Of a stretch of 64,000 nucleotides of DNA, positions 32,082 through 43,710 are shown piece after piece; position 1 is the first letter of the stretch; every line of letters begins with the position of its first letter. The DNA is from an uncultured Clostridia bacterium. GTDB lineage: Bacteria > Bacillota > Clostridia > Oscillospirales > Ruminococcaceae. The notes beneath the pieces are model-generated. The model made no database searches, was not told where the DNA came from, and saw only the letters and a program-made list of their open reading frames with translations. The translations under genes were made by a program, and so were the position numbers. The DNA lies in the NCBI GenBank assembly GCA_947625155.1, contig CANQNG010000006.1, positions 50,052-114,051 on the forward strand, read 5' to 3'.

Positions 32082-33329
32082 TCAGCGGATCTGTCCGTTA
32101 CCGGTAATGCGGTACTGTATCGTTGTCAATGCCGGAAGTCCCATCGGTCCTCTGGCGTGGAGCTTCTGGGTGGAAATGCCGATCTCAGCCCCGAAGCCAA
32201 ATTCCTCCCCGTCCGTGAACCGGGTAGAGGCATTGACATACACGGCTGCGGAGTTCACATGATTTAGAAAATACTCTGCGCTTTCCATGGACTCCGTCAC
32301 GATGCACTCGGAATGCCGGGTGCTGTAGGTCTCGATGTGTTCCACAGCCTGTTCCACGCTGTCCACCACACGGACGGCGATCTCATAATTGCCGTACTCC
32401 GTCCGGTAATCCTCTTCCGTGACCGGGATCACGCTGTCCCCTAACATGCGCTGCACGGTCTCATCTCCGTGAATGATCACATCATGCGCCGCAAAAGCGT
32501 TCCGGATCTCCGGCAGGAAGGCTTCTGCAATATCCTTGTGGACAAGCAGCGTTTCAATGGCATTGCACACAGAAGGACGCTGTGTCTTGGCGTTATCCGT
32601 AATGGCGACCGCCATCGGGATGTCTGCCGAAGCATCCACGTACACATGGCAGTTCCCTGCGCCGGTCTCGATCACGGGCACGGTCGCCTGTTTCACGACT
32701 GCTTGGATCAGCCCTGCACCGCCCCTCGGGATGAGGACATCGAGATAGCCGTTGAGCTGCATCATGTCGGCAGCCGTTTCCCGGTCGGTCTTTTCCACCA
32801 GCTGCACCAGATCAGCGGGAAGTCCTGTGGCTTCCAGTGCTTCCCGCATGACCTGCGCAAGGCAGGTATTCGAGTGAATGGCTTCCTTGCCGCCCCGGAG
32901 AATGACTGCATTGCCCGCTTTCAGGCAGAGAACGGCAGCATCCACCGTCACATTCGGGCGGGATTCAAAAATAATGCCGATCACGCCCAGCGGCACACGC
33001 ACCTGCCGGATGCGCAGCCCGTTCGGGCGCAGCCAGCCGGAAACTTCCTCACCGACCGGGTCGGGGAGGGCTTTCACCTTGAGGACGGCAGCGGCGATCG
33101 CTTGGATCCGCTTTTCGTCAAGGCGCAGCCTGTCCTGCATGGCGGCGGACATACCGTTTGCCTGTGCGGCTCCCATGTCCTGCGCATTTGCCTGTACGAT
33201 GCGCTGCACATTGGCACACAGCGCCTCGGAGATCGCCTGTAGTGCCTGATCTTTCCGTTCTGTTCCGGCGACCGAACCGGCACGGCTCGCCGTCCTTGCC
33301 CGTTCGCCAAGTGTCTCCATATAGTTCAT
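32082..33329 (-). CDS. proA: gamma-glutamyl phosphate reductase
   Basis: A 415-residue aldehyde-dehydrogenase-fold enzyme of proline synthesis with PLGVIGIIFESRPNVTVD, LRGGKEAIHSN, IPRGGAGLI and the catalytic cysteine in QRPSVCNAIETLL. Reduces glutamyl-5-phosphate to the semialdehyde. It follows proB by 56 bases, which hold a hairpin. Confidence 0.96.
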   Translation of the reverse strand: MNYMETLGERARTASRAGSVAGTERKDQALQAISEALCANVQRIVQANAQDMGAAQANGMSAAMQDRLRLDEKRIQAIAAAVLKVKALPDPVGEEVSGWLRPNGLRIRQVRVPLGVIGIIFESRPNVTVDAAVLCLKAGNAVILRGGKEAIHSNTCLAQVMREALEATGLPADLVQLVEKTDRETAADMMQLNGYLDVLIPRGGAGLIQAVVKQATVPVIETGAGNCHVYVDASADIPMAVAITDNAKTQRPSVCNAIETLLVHKDIAEAFLPEIRNAFAAHDVIIHGDETVQRMLGDSVIPVTEEDYRTEYGNYEIAVRVVDSVEQAVEHIETYSTRHSECIVTESMESAEYFLNHVNSAAVYVNASTRFTDGEEFGFGAEIGISTQKLHARGPMGLPALTTIQYRITGNGQIR

Positions 33330-33346
33330 ATCGTTACCTCCTCGCC

Positions 33347-33368
33347 AGCCTGCTTTCCGCAGCAGGCT
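33347..33368. repeat. intercistronic hairpin between proB and proA
   Basis: Perfect 8-bp stem AGCCTGCT/AGCAGGCT with a 6-base loop, no T run. Probably an RNA processing or stability element rather than a terminator. Confidence 0.45.
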
Positions 33369-33385
33369 GTCCGCTTGTGATGTCG

Positions 33386-34186
33386 TTATGCGCCTGTGTT
33401 TGCCGGGAAATATGTGCCGATCTGCTCCCCGTCAAACAGGCGGTACAGATCTTCCGGGTCTCTGCCGTTCATGATCAGCATATCCACACCGGCAGCTTTC
33501 GCAATGCGGGCTGCATTGATCTTGGTGATCATGCCGCCGGACCCCAGTCCGCTGCCTGCGCCGCCGGCGATCGCCTCTATGGAGCTGTCGATCTCCTCCA
33601 CGACCGGGATGATGCTTGCCTGTTCGTCCTTGCGGGGGTCGGAAGAATACAACCCGTCAATGTCCGACAGGATGATGAGCGCTTCTGCCCCGGCGATCGA
33701 TGCGACCACCGCCGAAAGCGAATCGTTCTCCCCGATCTCCAGTTCCAGTTCGTCAATGGCGACCGTATCATTTTCGTTCACGATCGGGATAACGCCCATA
33801 CTCGTGAGCGCATCGATGGCATTGCGGACATTGTCCACCCGGTCGGGGGTGCTGATGATCGTTTTCGTGAGCAGGATCTGCGCCACGGTCACGCTGTATC
33901 TGGAAAACATCTCGTCATAAATATGCATCAGCTCACACTGTCCGACAGCGGCTGCCGCCTGCTTGCCGGGGGTGTCTTTCGGGCGTTCGGGGAGATTGAG
34001 TTTCCCCACGCCAAGCCCTACCGCACCGGACGAGACTAAGATCAGTTCATGCCCGGCGTTCTGGATATCTGCCAGTACACGGGTCAGGTTCGTCATGCGG
34101 CGGATGTTGAGCTTTCCGGTCTTATGGGCAAGCGTAGACGTGCCCAGCTTGATGACGATGCGTTTTTTGCTTCTGATGTCCAACAT
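33386..34186 (-). CDS. proB: glutamate 5-kinase without PUA domain
   Basis: A 266-residue amino-acid kinase: VIKLGTSTLAHKTGKLN at the start, LVSSGAVGLG, VPIVNENDTVA-like (GVIPIVNENDTVAI) and GSGLGSGGMITKI. It ends after the kinase fold; the C-terminal PUA domain of the long ProB form (about 100 residues) is absent, as in many Gram-positives. First step of proline synthesis, and usually the feedback-controlled one. Confidence 0.95.
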   Translation of the reverse strand: MLDIRSKKRIVIKLGTSTLAHKTGKLNIRRMTNLTRVLADIQNAGHELILVSSGAVGLGVGKLNLPERPKDTPGKQAAAAVGQCELMHIYDEMFSRYSVTVAQILLTKTIISTPDRVDNVRNAIDALTSMGVIPIVNENDTVAIDELELEIGENDSLSAVVASIAGAEALIILSDIDGLYSSDPRKDEQASIIPVVEEIDSSIEAIAGGAGSGLGSGGMITKINAARIAKAAGVDMLIMNGRDPEDLYRLFDGEQIGTYFPANTGA

Positions 34187-34187
34187 A

Positions 34188-35150
34188 TCAAACTCCTTTG
34201 GGGCGGTTCACCCAGTTTTGGGGGTGTCCGTCCAGAAATGCCTGTAAATTGTCCCGCACGATGCCGATCAGCCGCTGTCTGGTCTCCAGTGCCGACCATG
34301 CGATATGGGGCGTGATGAGACAGTTCGGGATGCCTTTCAGCGGCGTGTCGGGAGACATTGGTTCCTGTTCCAGCACATCCAGCCCCGCACCGGCAAGTTT
34401 CCCGGTACGCAAAGCCTGCGCAAGTGCCGCTTCGTCCACGATGCCGCCCCGTGCGGTGTTGATGAGGAAGGCGGTCGGCTTCATGAGGGCAAGCGTTTCC
34501 TGCCGGATGAGGTGTGCTGTCTGCGCATTCAGCGGACAGTGGAGACTCAGCACGTCCGCCGCCCGGAATGCTTCTTCCTGTGAAACGAGCGGATAGGGGC
34601 AGTGTTCCGGCACGGAACGGGTATGCACCAGTACACGCATCCCGAATGCTTCTGCTGCCTTTGCCGTGCCCTGCCCGATACTGCCGTAGCCGATGACGCA
34701 GAACGTCTTGCCAGCCAGTTCATGCACCGGGTAAGGGAAATACGAAAATGTCTTGCTCCGTTCCCATGCGCCGTCCTCCACAGCCCGGAAATAGGCAGGC
34801 AGATCCCCTGCCAGTGCAAACAGCAGCGCAAAGGTATGCTGCACGACAGCCTGTGTGGAATACGTTCCCGCATTGCTCACCACGATGCCCCGTTCCGTGG
34901 CTGCCTCCAGATCGATATTATTGTATCCCGTAGCAAAAAGCCCGATGTATTTCAGGTTCGGGCACTGCGCCATGACTGCACGGGTGATGGGGGTCTTGTT
35001 GACAAGCACGATGTCGGCATCTCCGATCCGGGCAGCGGCTTCTTCCGGGCGTGTACTGCCGCAGCAGACGACCTCCCCGGATCCTGAAAACGCCGAAAAG
35101 CCCATGTCCTCAGCATCCATGGTACTCCAGTCCGGAATGACGATCTTCAT
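34188..35150 (-). CDS. D-isomer 2-hydroxyacid dehydrogenase, glycerate dehydrogenase-like
   Basis: A 320-residue NAD-dependent dehydrogenase: GYGSIGQG cofactor loop at about residues 154-161, catalytic arginine in INTARGG, glutamate in LDVLEQEP and histidine in TPHIAWS. The closest described group is HprA/GyaR (hydroxypyruvate reductase), but substrate cannot be fixed from sequence. The stop lies one base from the proB start, and the start overlaps the previous stop (ATGA). Confidence 0.88.
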   Translation of the reverse strand: MKIVIPDWSTMDAEDMGFSAFSGSGEVVCCGSTRPEEAAARIGDADIVLVNKTPITRAVMAQCPNLKYIGLFATGYNNIDLEAATERGIVVSNAGTYSTQAVVQHTFALLFALAGDLPAYFRAVEDGAWERSKTFSYFPYPVHELAGKTFCVIGYGSIGQGTAKAAEAFGMRVLVHTRSVPEHCPYPLVSQEEAFRAADVLSLHCPLNAQTAHLIRQETLALMKPTAFLINTARGGIVDEAALAQALRTGKLAGAGLDVLEQEPMSPDTPLKGIPNCLITPHIAWSALETRQRLIGIVRDNLQAFLDGHPQNWVNRPKGV

Positions 35151-35479
35151 GCCTCCTCGTCCTCTGCCGGGGCTTCGGCGGGGGCTTCTTCCTCTGTTTG
35201 TTCCGGCAGTTTCCCGGCAGCGGGGAGCGCTTTTTGCCTGTCCACCGTCTTGGAAAGGATGAAAGCCAGCAGCAGCGCCGCCAGTTCAAACACCCCGACC
35301 CCGTAGAAGAACGTCTGACTGTCCGTCAGATACGGCAGCAGCGTACACGGCAGTGCAACACCCAGCACCAGATAGCAGACCTTGTGGTAGCGGATGAACT
35401 GGATCCCGAATACAAACACTGCCAACAGCGCCAGAATGATATGTACGTGAAGCGGAATGGGAAAAAACGAACTGTCCAT
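35147..35479 (-). CDS. small membrane protein of unknown function
   Basis: A 110-residue protein with three membrane helices at about 9-27, 33-50 and 57-77 and an acidic Glu/Ala/Pro tail (EEEAPAEAPAEDEEA). The SD AAGGAGAT precedes the ATG. It is the first gene of the run to tyrA. No family recognised. Confidence 0.7.
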   Translation of the reverse strand: MDSSFFPIPLHVHIILALLAVFVFGIQFIRYHKVCYLVLGVALPCTLLPYLTDSQTFFYGVGVFELAALLLAFILSKTVDRQKALPAAGKLPEQTEEEAPAEAPAEDEEA

Positions 35480-35522
35480 ACTTCATATCTCCTTTTATCT
35501 TGTTTGGATATACTCTTATTTT

Positions 35523-35551
35523 ATTATAGCACAAAGTCTCTGCAAATGCAA
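35523..35551 (-). promoter_or_regulatory. promoter of the proBA-tyrA run
   Basis: Minus-strand TTGCAT (35546-35551), 17-base spacer, TATAAT (35523-35528) with TGC before it. Divergent from the promoter at 35653-35681; a 7-bp GCCCCTG/CAGGGGC hairpin lies between them. Confidence 0.75.
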
Positions 35552-35652
35552 GAGCGCAGACGATTTTTTCACAGAAGCCCCTGCCCTCTGCCTGCCGACA
35601 GGGGCGGACGGGAAAAAATTTTACAGGCTGCGGATTTTTTTTCAGAAATTCC

Positions 35653-35681
35653 TTGAATTTCCGCTGCGACTGTGCTATAAT
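35653..35681 (+). promoter_or_regulatory. promoter of the small membrane protein/foldase genes
   Basis: TTGAAT (35653-35658), 17-base spacer, TATAAT (35676-35681) with TGC before it. Confidence 0.78.
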
Positions 35682-35714
35682 AAAAGTATTGCCGTATCGC
35701 AAGGAGGTGTCTGA

Positions 35715-36089
35715 ATGCGGTATTATATGAAAGCCTATGAGAAATTTCTCCGGGATCTTCTGCAAGATCCGGATCGAGAAAAGCTTTCTGCTGTCCGGAA
35801 AGAAACGCTCGTGCAGATCGGTCTGATGCAGCATGAACGGCTGGTACATTTTCTGGTGTGCATTCTGGTCGGGGTCGCTTTCATGATCGTTCTGGGACTG
35901 GTGCTGTACTACAAGACGGTAGGGCTGTTCCTGCTCGATCTGCTCCTGCTGGGACTGCTTGCGCCGTATCTCGGGCATTACTACTTCTTGGAGAATACCA
36001 CGCAGCGCATGTATGTGCTCTATAACATGCTAGCAGCGATGGAGGACGGCGTGGACTATCCCAACACAGACCCTGATGGGAAAATATAA
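35715..36089 (+). CDS. two-helix membrane protein of unknown function
   Basis: A 124-residue protein: a charged N-terminal 42 residues, two helices at about 44-63 and 67-86, and a C-terminal soluble tail. SD AAGGAGG is eight bases before ATG 35715; a second ATG follows at codon 5. No family recognised. It sits 40 bases upstream of the foldase gene and shares its promoter. Confidence 0.72.
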   Translation: MRYYMKAYEKFLRDLLQDPDREKLSAVRKETLVQIGLMQHERLVHFLVCILVGVAFMIVLGLVLYYKTVGLFLLDLLLLGLLAPYLGHYYFLENTTQRMYVLYNMLAAMEDGVDYPNTDPDGKI

Positions 36090-36129
36090 GGGAGACGAAC
36101 AGACTGAAGCTCACAGAATGGAGGAAATC

Positions 36130-37665
36130 ATGAACGAGGAAAACAAACTGGATCATGCTGAAACAGAGGAAACGCCGGAATACGAAGGTATTTTAGGCGA
36201 CTACACGGAGACCCCGGAGGAGGAAGAGACTTCTGCCGCACCGGGATCGGAAGAAAAAGCCCCCGCAAAAAAGAAAAACGGCGGCAAAGCCGCTGCCATT
36301 GCCGGGATCTCGGCTGTGGCAGTGCTGATCACCTGTCTGGGCGTGGTCGGCGTGGTCAAGGGTGTCCGGAGCGAACGGACCGCTGCCAGCACTGCCAATT
36401 TCAAGATCACGGAAAAAGGCATGGCATGCGCCCTTCAGGGAACGCTGGATATGTACAAGAACTACTTCGGAGAGGAATATCTTGCCAGCAACTATGGGCT
36501 GGATGTGAATGCCCCCCTGAAAGATCAGGCTTCCCCCGTGGAGGACTATGAAACATGGTTCGACCTGCTGATCAGCGATGCCAAGCAGACGCTTTCTGCG
36601 CAGCTCGTGCTTGCGGAGGCTGCCCATGCTGCCGGGTTCGAGATGAGCGATGCGGACAGGCAGGAAATGGAGAATGCCGTGGCTGCCATTGACATTTCCA
36701 CTTACGGGTATGGCGTGACAGAAGAAGATCTCCGGGAGGCAATGGAGCTGGAATATTACAGCTCTGCCTACTACGATGCCAAAATGGCGGAACCCGTAGA
36801 CGATGATGAGGTGGAAGCCTACGCCGCTGCTGCCGGGAACACCTACAAGACCTGCGGTGTCATGGGCTTTTCTTCCATTTATGACACGGAGGATGATGGT
36901 TCCGGCGACATGATGCTGCAGTCAGATGCCGAAGCGTGGGCTGACAAGTTCGCTGCCTGCAAAACACCGGAAGAACTGCGGAAAAAGGCAAAGGAATACC
37001 TTGAGAAAGAAATGGAGTATTCGGACGAGGACGCTGAAGCTACGGTCTCCACCATCGAAAACCCGAAATTTGCCTATTCCGAGGGCAATGAACTGTGTGA
37101 GTGGGCATTTGGCGGTGCAAAGGTCAACGAAACTTATACCATCGAGGAGGACGGTGCTTATTACGTCTATATGCTGACCAGCGAACCGGTGCGGGACAAC
37201 AGCAAGACCGTCAATGTCCGGCACATCCTGTTCTCCTTAGATCCTGCTTCCGGCGAGGAAAGCCGCACCATGGACGAATGCCGCCAGCTTGCGGAGGACT
37301 GTCTGGAAGAATGGAAAAACGGGGAAGCGACCGAGGACAGCTTTGCTGCTCTTGCCACGGAAAAGACCGATGATACCGGTTCTGCCTCTACCGGCGGACT
37401 GTACGAGAACGTGTTTGTCGGACAGATGGTAGCCCCCTTCGAGGAATGGTGCTTTGACGAGAGCCGGGAACCGGGCGATACAGGCATTGTCGAGTCCGAC
37501 TACGGCGTACACGTGATGTACTTCATCAGCGACGGCGACCCGTCATGGAAGATCGATGCCTCCTCCGACCTGAAGAGCGAACGCTATACGGAATGGTACG
37601 ATGAACAGGTCGCACTGTATCCGGTCACTTTCGATGATGCTGTCATCAACAGTATCGGGGATTGA
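36130..37665 (+). CDS. membrane-anchored parvulin-type peptidyl-prolyl isomerase (PrsA/SurA-like)
   Basis: A 511-residue protein. Acidic cytoplasmic N-terminus with a lysine stretch before the membrane (KKKNGGK), one helix at about 50-75, a SurA-N-like helical chaperone region (residues 90-345), and a parvulin domain from about 355 (VNVRHILFSLDP ... GGLYENVFVGQMVAPFEEWCF ... DYGVHVMYF). It should assist folding of exported proteins at the outer face. Unlike PrsA it is not a lipoprotein. ATG 36130 is chosen because GGAGG lies five bases upstream; ATGs at 36076 and 36118 lack this. Confidence 0.85.
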   Translation: MNEENKLDHAETEETPEYEGILGDYTETPEEEETSAAPGSEEKAPAKKKNGGKAAAIAGISAVAVLITCLGVVGVVKGVRSERTAASTANFKITEKGMACALQGTLDMYKNYFGEEYLASNYGLDVNAPLKDQASPVEDYETWFDLLISDAKQTLSAQLVLAEAAHAAGFEMSDADRQEMENAVAAIDISTYGYGVTEEDLREAMELEYYSSAYYDAKMAEPVDDDEVEAYAAAAGNTYKTCGVMGFSSIYDTEDDGSGDMMLQSDAEAWADKFAACKTPEELRKKAKEYLEKEMEYSDEDAEATVSTIENPKFAYSEGNELCEWAFGGAKVNETYTIEEDGAYYVYMLTSEPVRDNSKTVNVRHILFSLDPASGEESRTMDECRQLAEDCLEEWKNGEATEDSFAALATEKTDDTGSASTGGLYENVFVGQMVAPFEEWCFDESREPGDTGIVESDYGVHVMYFISDGDPSWKIDASSDLKSERYTEWYDEQVALYPVTFDDAVINSIGD

Positions 37666-37668
37666 GGC

Positions 37669-38301
37669 ATGACAAAAGAGGAACGCACCCTCGAGACTAT
37701 ACGGCTTCTGAAAGAACGCTACCCGGATGCGCTCTGCTCCCTCACCTATGAGCAGCCCTACCAACTGATGATCGCCGCAAGGCTCTCGGCACAGTGTACG
37801 GATGCACGGGTGAACATCGTCACCAAAACGCTGTTCGTGCAGTACCCCACGCTGGAAGCCTTTGCCGGGGCGGATCTTTCGGAACTGGAAGAAGCGGTCA
37901 AGCCCTGCGGTTTCTACCGCACCAAGGCAAAGAGCATCAAGGAAATGGCACAGCGGCTGCTCTCCGTCTACGGGGGGAAGATACCGGACACCATGGACGA
38001 GCTGCTCACGCTGCCCGGTATCGGGCGCAAGACGGCGAACCTGCTGCTCGGCGATGTGTACGGCAAGCCTGCGGTCGTGGCAGATACGCATTTCATCCGG
38101 ATCACCGGACGGCTGGGGCTGACAGAACACACCGTGCCGCAAAAGGTCGAGGCGGATCTGCGGAAACTCCTGCCGCCGGCGGAGTCCTCAGATCTCTGCC
38201 ACCGGATGGTGCTGTTCGGCAGGGACATCTGCCGGGCAAGGAAACCTCGCTGCGGAGACTGCCCTCTGCGGCACTTCTGCCCGTCTGCGGCACAGGCATG
38301 A
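37669..38301 (+). CDS. nth: endonuclease III
   Basis: A 210-residue bifunctional DNA glycosylase/AP lyase: helix-hairpin-helix LPGIGRKTAN with catalytic K121, D139 in VADTHFIRI, and a 4Fe-4S cluster C188-x6-C195-x2-C198-x5-C204. Removes oxidised pyrimidines. It begins three bases after the foldase stop. Confidence 0.97.
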   Translation: MTKEERTLETIRLLKERYPDALCSLTYEQPYQLMIAARLSAQCTDARVNIVTKTLFVQYPTLEAFAGADLSELEEAVKPCGFYRTKAKSIKEMAQRLLSVYGGKIPDTMDELLTLPGIGRKTANLLLGDVYGKPAVVADTHFIRITGRLGLTEHTVPQKVEADLRKLLPPAESSDLCHRMVLFGRDICRARKPRCGDCPLRHFCPSAAQA

Positions 38302-38309
38302 CGTATGCC

Positions 38310-38338
38310 TTGACAAATCTGTGAAGATACGGTACAAT
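38310..38338 (+). promoter_or_regulatory. secA promoter
   Basis: TTGACA (38310-38315), 17-base spacer, TACAAT (38333-38338); secA starts at 38390. Confidence 0.8.
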
Positions 38339-38389
38339 GATAAATAGGTGCACTGCACCGTGCAATCAATAATAAGGCGGTAACATACA

Positions 38390-41128
<2,739 letters not shown>

Positions 41129-41135
41129 TGCAGCA

Positions 41136-41160
41136 GGGCAGGGCATGACCCTGCCCTTTT
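41136..41160 (+). terminator. secA terminator
   Basis: 8-bp stem GGGCAGGG/CCCTGCCC (41136-41143, 41149-41156) followed by TTTT, eight bases after the secA stop. Confidence 0.8.
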
Positions 41161-41184
41161 CCTGTCAGCCAAAAAGGAAAAGCT

Positions 41185-41979
41185 ATGGATTACATGGAAT
41201 TTGCCGCATTCTACGATCAGCTGACGGAGAATGTGGACTATAGGAAACGGGCTGCAAGGCTGCACGCCCTTGCCCGGCAATATTTGCACACAGAAACGGA
41301 CGGCACGCTTCTGACCGACCTTGCCTGCGGCAGCGGCGGTTTCAGCGAAGCGCTCGCACGGCTCGGCTATGACGTGATCGGCGTGGACAATTCCCCTGCC
41401 ATGCTCTCGAAAGCCATGGAAAAGAAGCTGCAAAGCGGACTGCCCATCCAGTACCTGTGTCAGGATATGCGGGAACTGGATATGTTCGGGACAATTGACG
41501 TGACGGTCTGTATGCTCGACAGCCTGAATCATCTGCCCTCGCTTGCGGACGTGGAGCAGGTGTTCCGGCGGGTGTCGCTGTTTGCACAGCCGGGCGGGGT
41601 GTTCCTGTTTGACATGAACACGCTCTACAAACACCGGGAGATCCTCGGAGACCGGGTCTTTCTCTATGATCTGGAGGACGTGTTCTGCGCATGGGAAAAC
41701 CGCCTGCAAGCCGACCGTGCCACGGTAGAGATGCAGCTTACATTTTTTTCCAGAGAGGGGGAGCAGTATGTCCGGAGCGATGAATCCATCCGGGAGACTG
41801 CCTACCCGGTCACAGAGATCGAAGCTGCCCTGCAGCGGGCAGGGCTGACGGTTTTGGGGGAATTTGATGCCGACAAGGGTCTGGACACCCCGGAAACGCT
41901 GTTCCCCGTGAGCGAAACGACGGAGCGTATCCTCTTTGCGGCAGGGAAACCCCGGAAAGGGAACGCACATGAAATGTAA
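41185..41979 (+). CDS. class I SAM-dependent methyltransferase
   Basis: A 264-residue methyltransferase starting with the FAAFYDQLTENVDYRKRA region typical of YqeM-type proteins, SAM loop LLTDLACGSGGFSEALA at about 41-57, and acidic loop VIGVDNSPAM. Substrate unknown. [10 protein letters not shown]. It overlaps the following small gene by 11 bases and so belongs to the hslO transcript. Confidence 0.85.
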   Translation: MDYMEFAAFYDQLTENVDYRKRAARLHALARQYLHTETDGTLLTDLACGSGGFSEALARLGYDVIGVDNSPAMLSKAMEKKLQSGLPIQYLCQDMRELDMFGTIDVTVCMLDSLNHLPSLADVEQVFRRVSLFAQPGGVFLFDMNTLYKHREILGDRVFLYDLEDVFCAWENRLQADRATVEMQLTFFSREGEQYVRSDESIRETAYPVTEIEAALQRAGLTVLGEFDADKGLDTPETLFPVSETTERILFAAGKPRKGNAHEM

Positions 41980-42208
41980 ACTCTGCGAACGCCTCAAACC
42001 GACCCCCGCATTCAGCAGCTATGCAGCCTATGTGAGCATACAGAACGATATGGAACAGGGCGTGCAGAACGGAGACTTTGAGAAAACCACCCCGGATGCC
42101 CTGACGGCTGTCTATCACTGCCTGCACTGCGGCACAGAGTGGTCGCTGGCAAGACCCGATTTTCCGGTGCAGGGATATTTCATAGAAGAGCATAGGAGGA
42201 AGATATGA
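41969..42208 (+). CDS. small zinc-ribbon protein
   Basis: A 79-residue protein with CKLC at 3-6 and CLHC near residue 51, which would make a zinc ribbon. ATG 41969 follows GGAAAGGGAA inside the end of the methyltransferase. The stop overlaps the hslO ATG (ATGA). No family recognised. Confidence 0.7.
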   Translation: MKCKLCERLKPTPAFSSYAAYVSIQNDMEQGVQNGDFEKTTPDALTAVYHCLHCGTEWSLARPDFPVQGYFIEEHRRKI

Positions 42209-43074
42209 GCATCATTCAAAGAGCCATTTCCGCTGACGGATGTGTTGTTGCTTCGGCGATCGATGCAACGGACATTGCGGCAGCGATCGAACACTGCCAC
42301 AAGTCCTCGGCGGTCGTGACTGCTGCATTGGGGCGGCTTGCAGCGGCTGCCTCCCTGATGGGCTACGGACAGAAGAACGAAAACGACCGCCTCACGCTGC
42401 GCATAGACGGAGACGGTCAGATCGGCAGCATGGTCGCCGTAGCCGACAGCCACGGCAATGTCAAATGCTGCGCAGATCAGTACATTGTGGAGATCCCCCT
42501 CAACGCCAAGGGGAAACTCGATGTCGGCGGTGCTGTCGGAAACGGCACGCTGTCCGTCATCAAGGATCTGGGGCTGAAAGAGCCGTATGTCGGCACAGTG
42601 CCGCTGCTCTCAGGTGAAATTGCAGAGGACATTGCGAACTACTATGCGGAAAGCGAACAGGTGCCGACCGTGCTCAGCCTTGGGGTGCTGGTCGCACCTG
42701 ACCTGAGCGTGGTCTGTGCAGGGGGCTTTCTCATTCAGCTGCTCCCCTTTGCGGACGAAAGCTGTATTCCCATCCTGGAAAAAAACGTGGCAGCCATGCC
42801 GCCCGTAACAGAACTCCTGAAAGGCGGTATGACTGCCGAAACCATTGCCCTGCGCTGTCTGGATGGTCTGGAGCCGAACTTGCTGGACAGTGCCGAAGCG
42901 AATTATCGATGCGATTGCAGCCGGGAGCGCACCTCGAAGATCCTCATCGCCCTCGGCAAAGACGAGCTGAAAGCGCTGTCCGACGAGGGCGAAGATATTG
43001 AGGTCTGCTGCCATTTCTGCAACAAGAAGTATGTATTCACCCCGCAGGAGATCCTTGCCCTGACGGAACACTAA
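42205..43074 (+). CDS. hslO: redox-regulated chaperone Hsp33
   Basis: A 289-residue chaperone: N-terminal core with RLTLRIDGDGQIGSM, and the C-terminal redox switch C236-x-C238 and C269-x2-C272, which binds zinc when reduced and unfolds on oxidation. Last gene of the plus-strand run; its stop codon overlaps the stop of tspO on the other strand. Confidence 0.95.
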   Translation: MSIIQRAISADGCVVASAIDATDIAAAIEHCHKSSAVVTAALGRLAAAASLMGYGQKNENDRLTLRIDGDGQIGSMVAVADSHGNVKCCADQYIVEIPLNAKGKLDVGGAVGNGTLSVIKDLGLKEPYVGTVPLLSGEIAEDIANYYAESEQVPTVLSLGVLVAPDLSVVCAGGFLIQLLPFADESCIPILEKNVAAMPPVTELLKGGMTAETIALRCLDGLEPNLLDSAEANYRCDCSRERTSKILIALGKDELKALSDEGEDIEVCCHFCNKKYVFTPQEILALTEH

Positions 43075-43541
43075 TTCAAAACATAGATGCCGATCGTCAG
43101 ATAGCTTGCATAGGCACACCAGAGCAAATAGGGCAGGTCCAGCCACCCGGAAAGGGGCTTTACCCGGAAACAGAGCCAGCACATCCAGCCGACAAGCCCT
43201 GTCAGGACAAGGATGAGCACGACCGCTGTGAGCAGTGCCTGCAAACCGAAAAAGACCGGACTCCAGACAAAATTGACTGCCAACTGCACCCCGAAAGCCA
43301 GCAGCGCCTGCCGCTTTCCGGGGTGTTTGCTTTCCAAGAGCCAGAACAGTGTCAGCCCCATCAGCGCATACAAAATGCCCCACGCCACCGGAAATACCCA
43401 CCCCGGCGGCGCAAAGGGCGGTCGGTCAAAACTGTGGTACACTGCCCCGAAGCTGCCGCCTGCCACAATGCCGGACAGCGCCCCCACAAGCTCCACGCTC
43501 ACGATACACAAAAGCAGATCTGTCAGTCTTTGTTTCTGCAT
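43071..43541 (-). CDS. tspO: TspO/MBR family membrane protein
   Basis: A 156-residue five-helix protein with the TspO motifs PPFAPPGWVFPVAWGILYALMG, AVNFVWSPVFFG and LPYLLWCAYASYL. TspO proteins bind tetrapyrroles and are linked to stress responses; the role in an anaerobe is unclear. Converges on hslO with a 4-base overlap of stop codons and no terminator between them. Confidence 0.93.
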   Translation of the reverse strand: MQKQRLTDLLLCIVSVELVGALSGIVAGGSFGAVYHSFDRPPFAPPGWVFPVAWGILYALMGLTLFWLLESKHPGKRQALLAFGVQLAVNFVWSPVFFGLQALLTAVVLILVLTGLVGWMCWLCFRVKPLSGWLDLPYLLWCAYASYLTIGIYVLN

Positions 43542-43625
43542 AGCTGCACCCCTTTTCTTTCAGTGGTATAGTCTATGCAGAGGGTGTGGGGGGTATGCCG
43601 ATTTAGTTAAGATAAAAGTATCATT

Positions 43626-43710
43626 CGAGAAAGCCGACCTTTGCGGCGAAGCCGCATTGGGAGGCAGATCGGAGGCGGCAGCCTGCCGCTGGGAGGCTCA
43701 ACGGGAGCAC
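43626..43710. repeat. dispersed palindromic repeat, copy B
   Basis: Same blocks and order as copy A (3806-3930, which is reverse-oriented): AAGCCGACCTTTGC, hairpin GCGGC-GAA-GCCGC, ATTGGGAGGCA, then CGGCAGCCTGCCG and a second TGGGAGGC. The hairpin arms differ from copy A on both sides so that pairing is kept. It reaches into the last codons of the ArsC-like gene. Confidence 0.7.
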
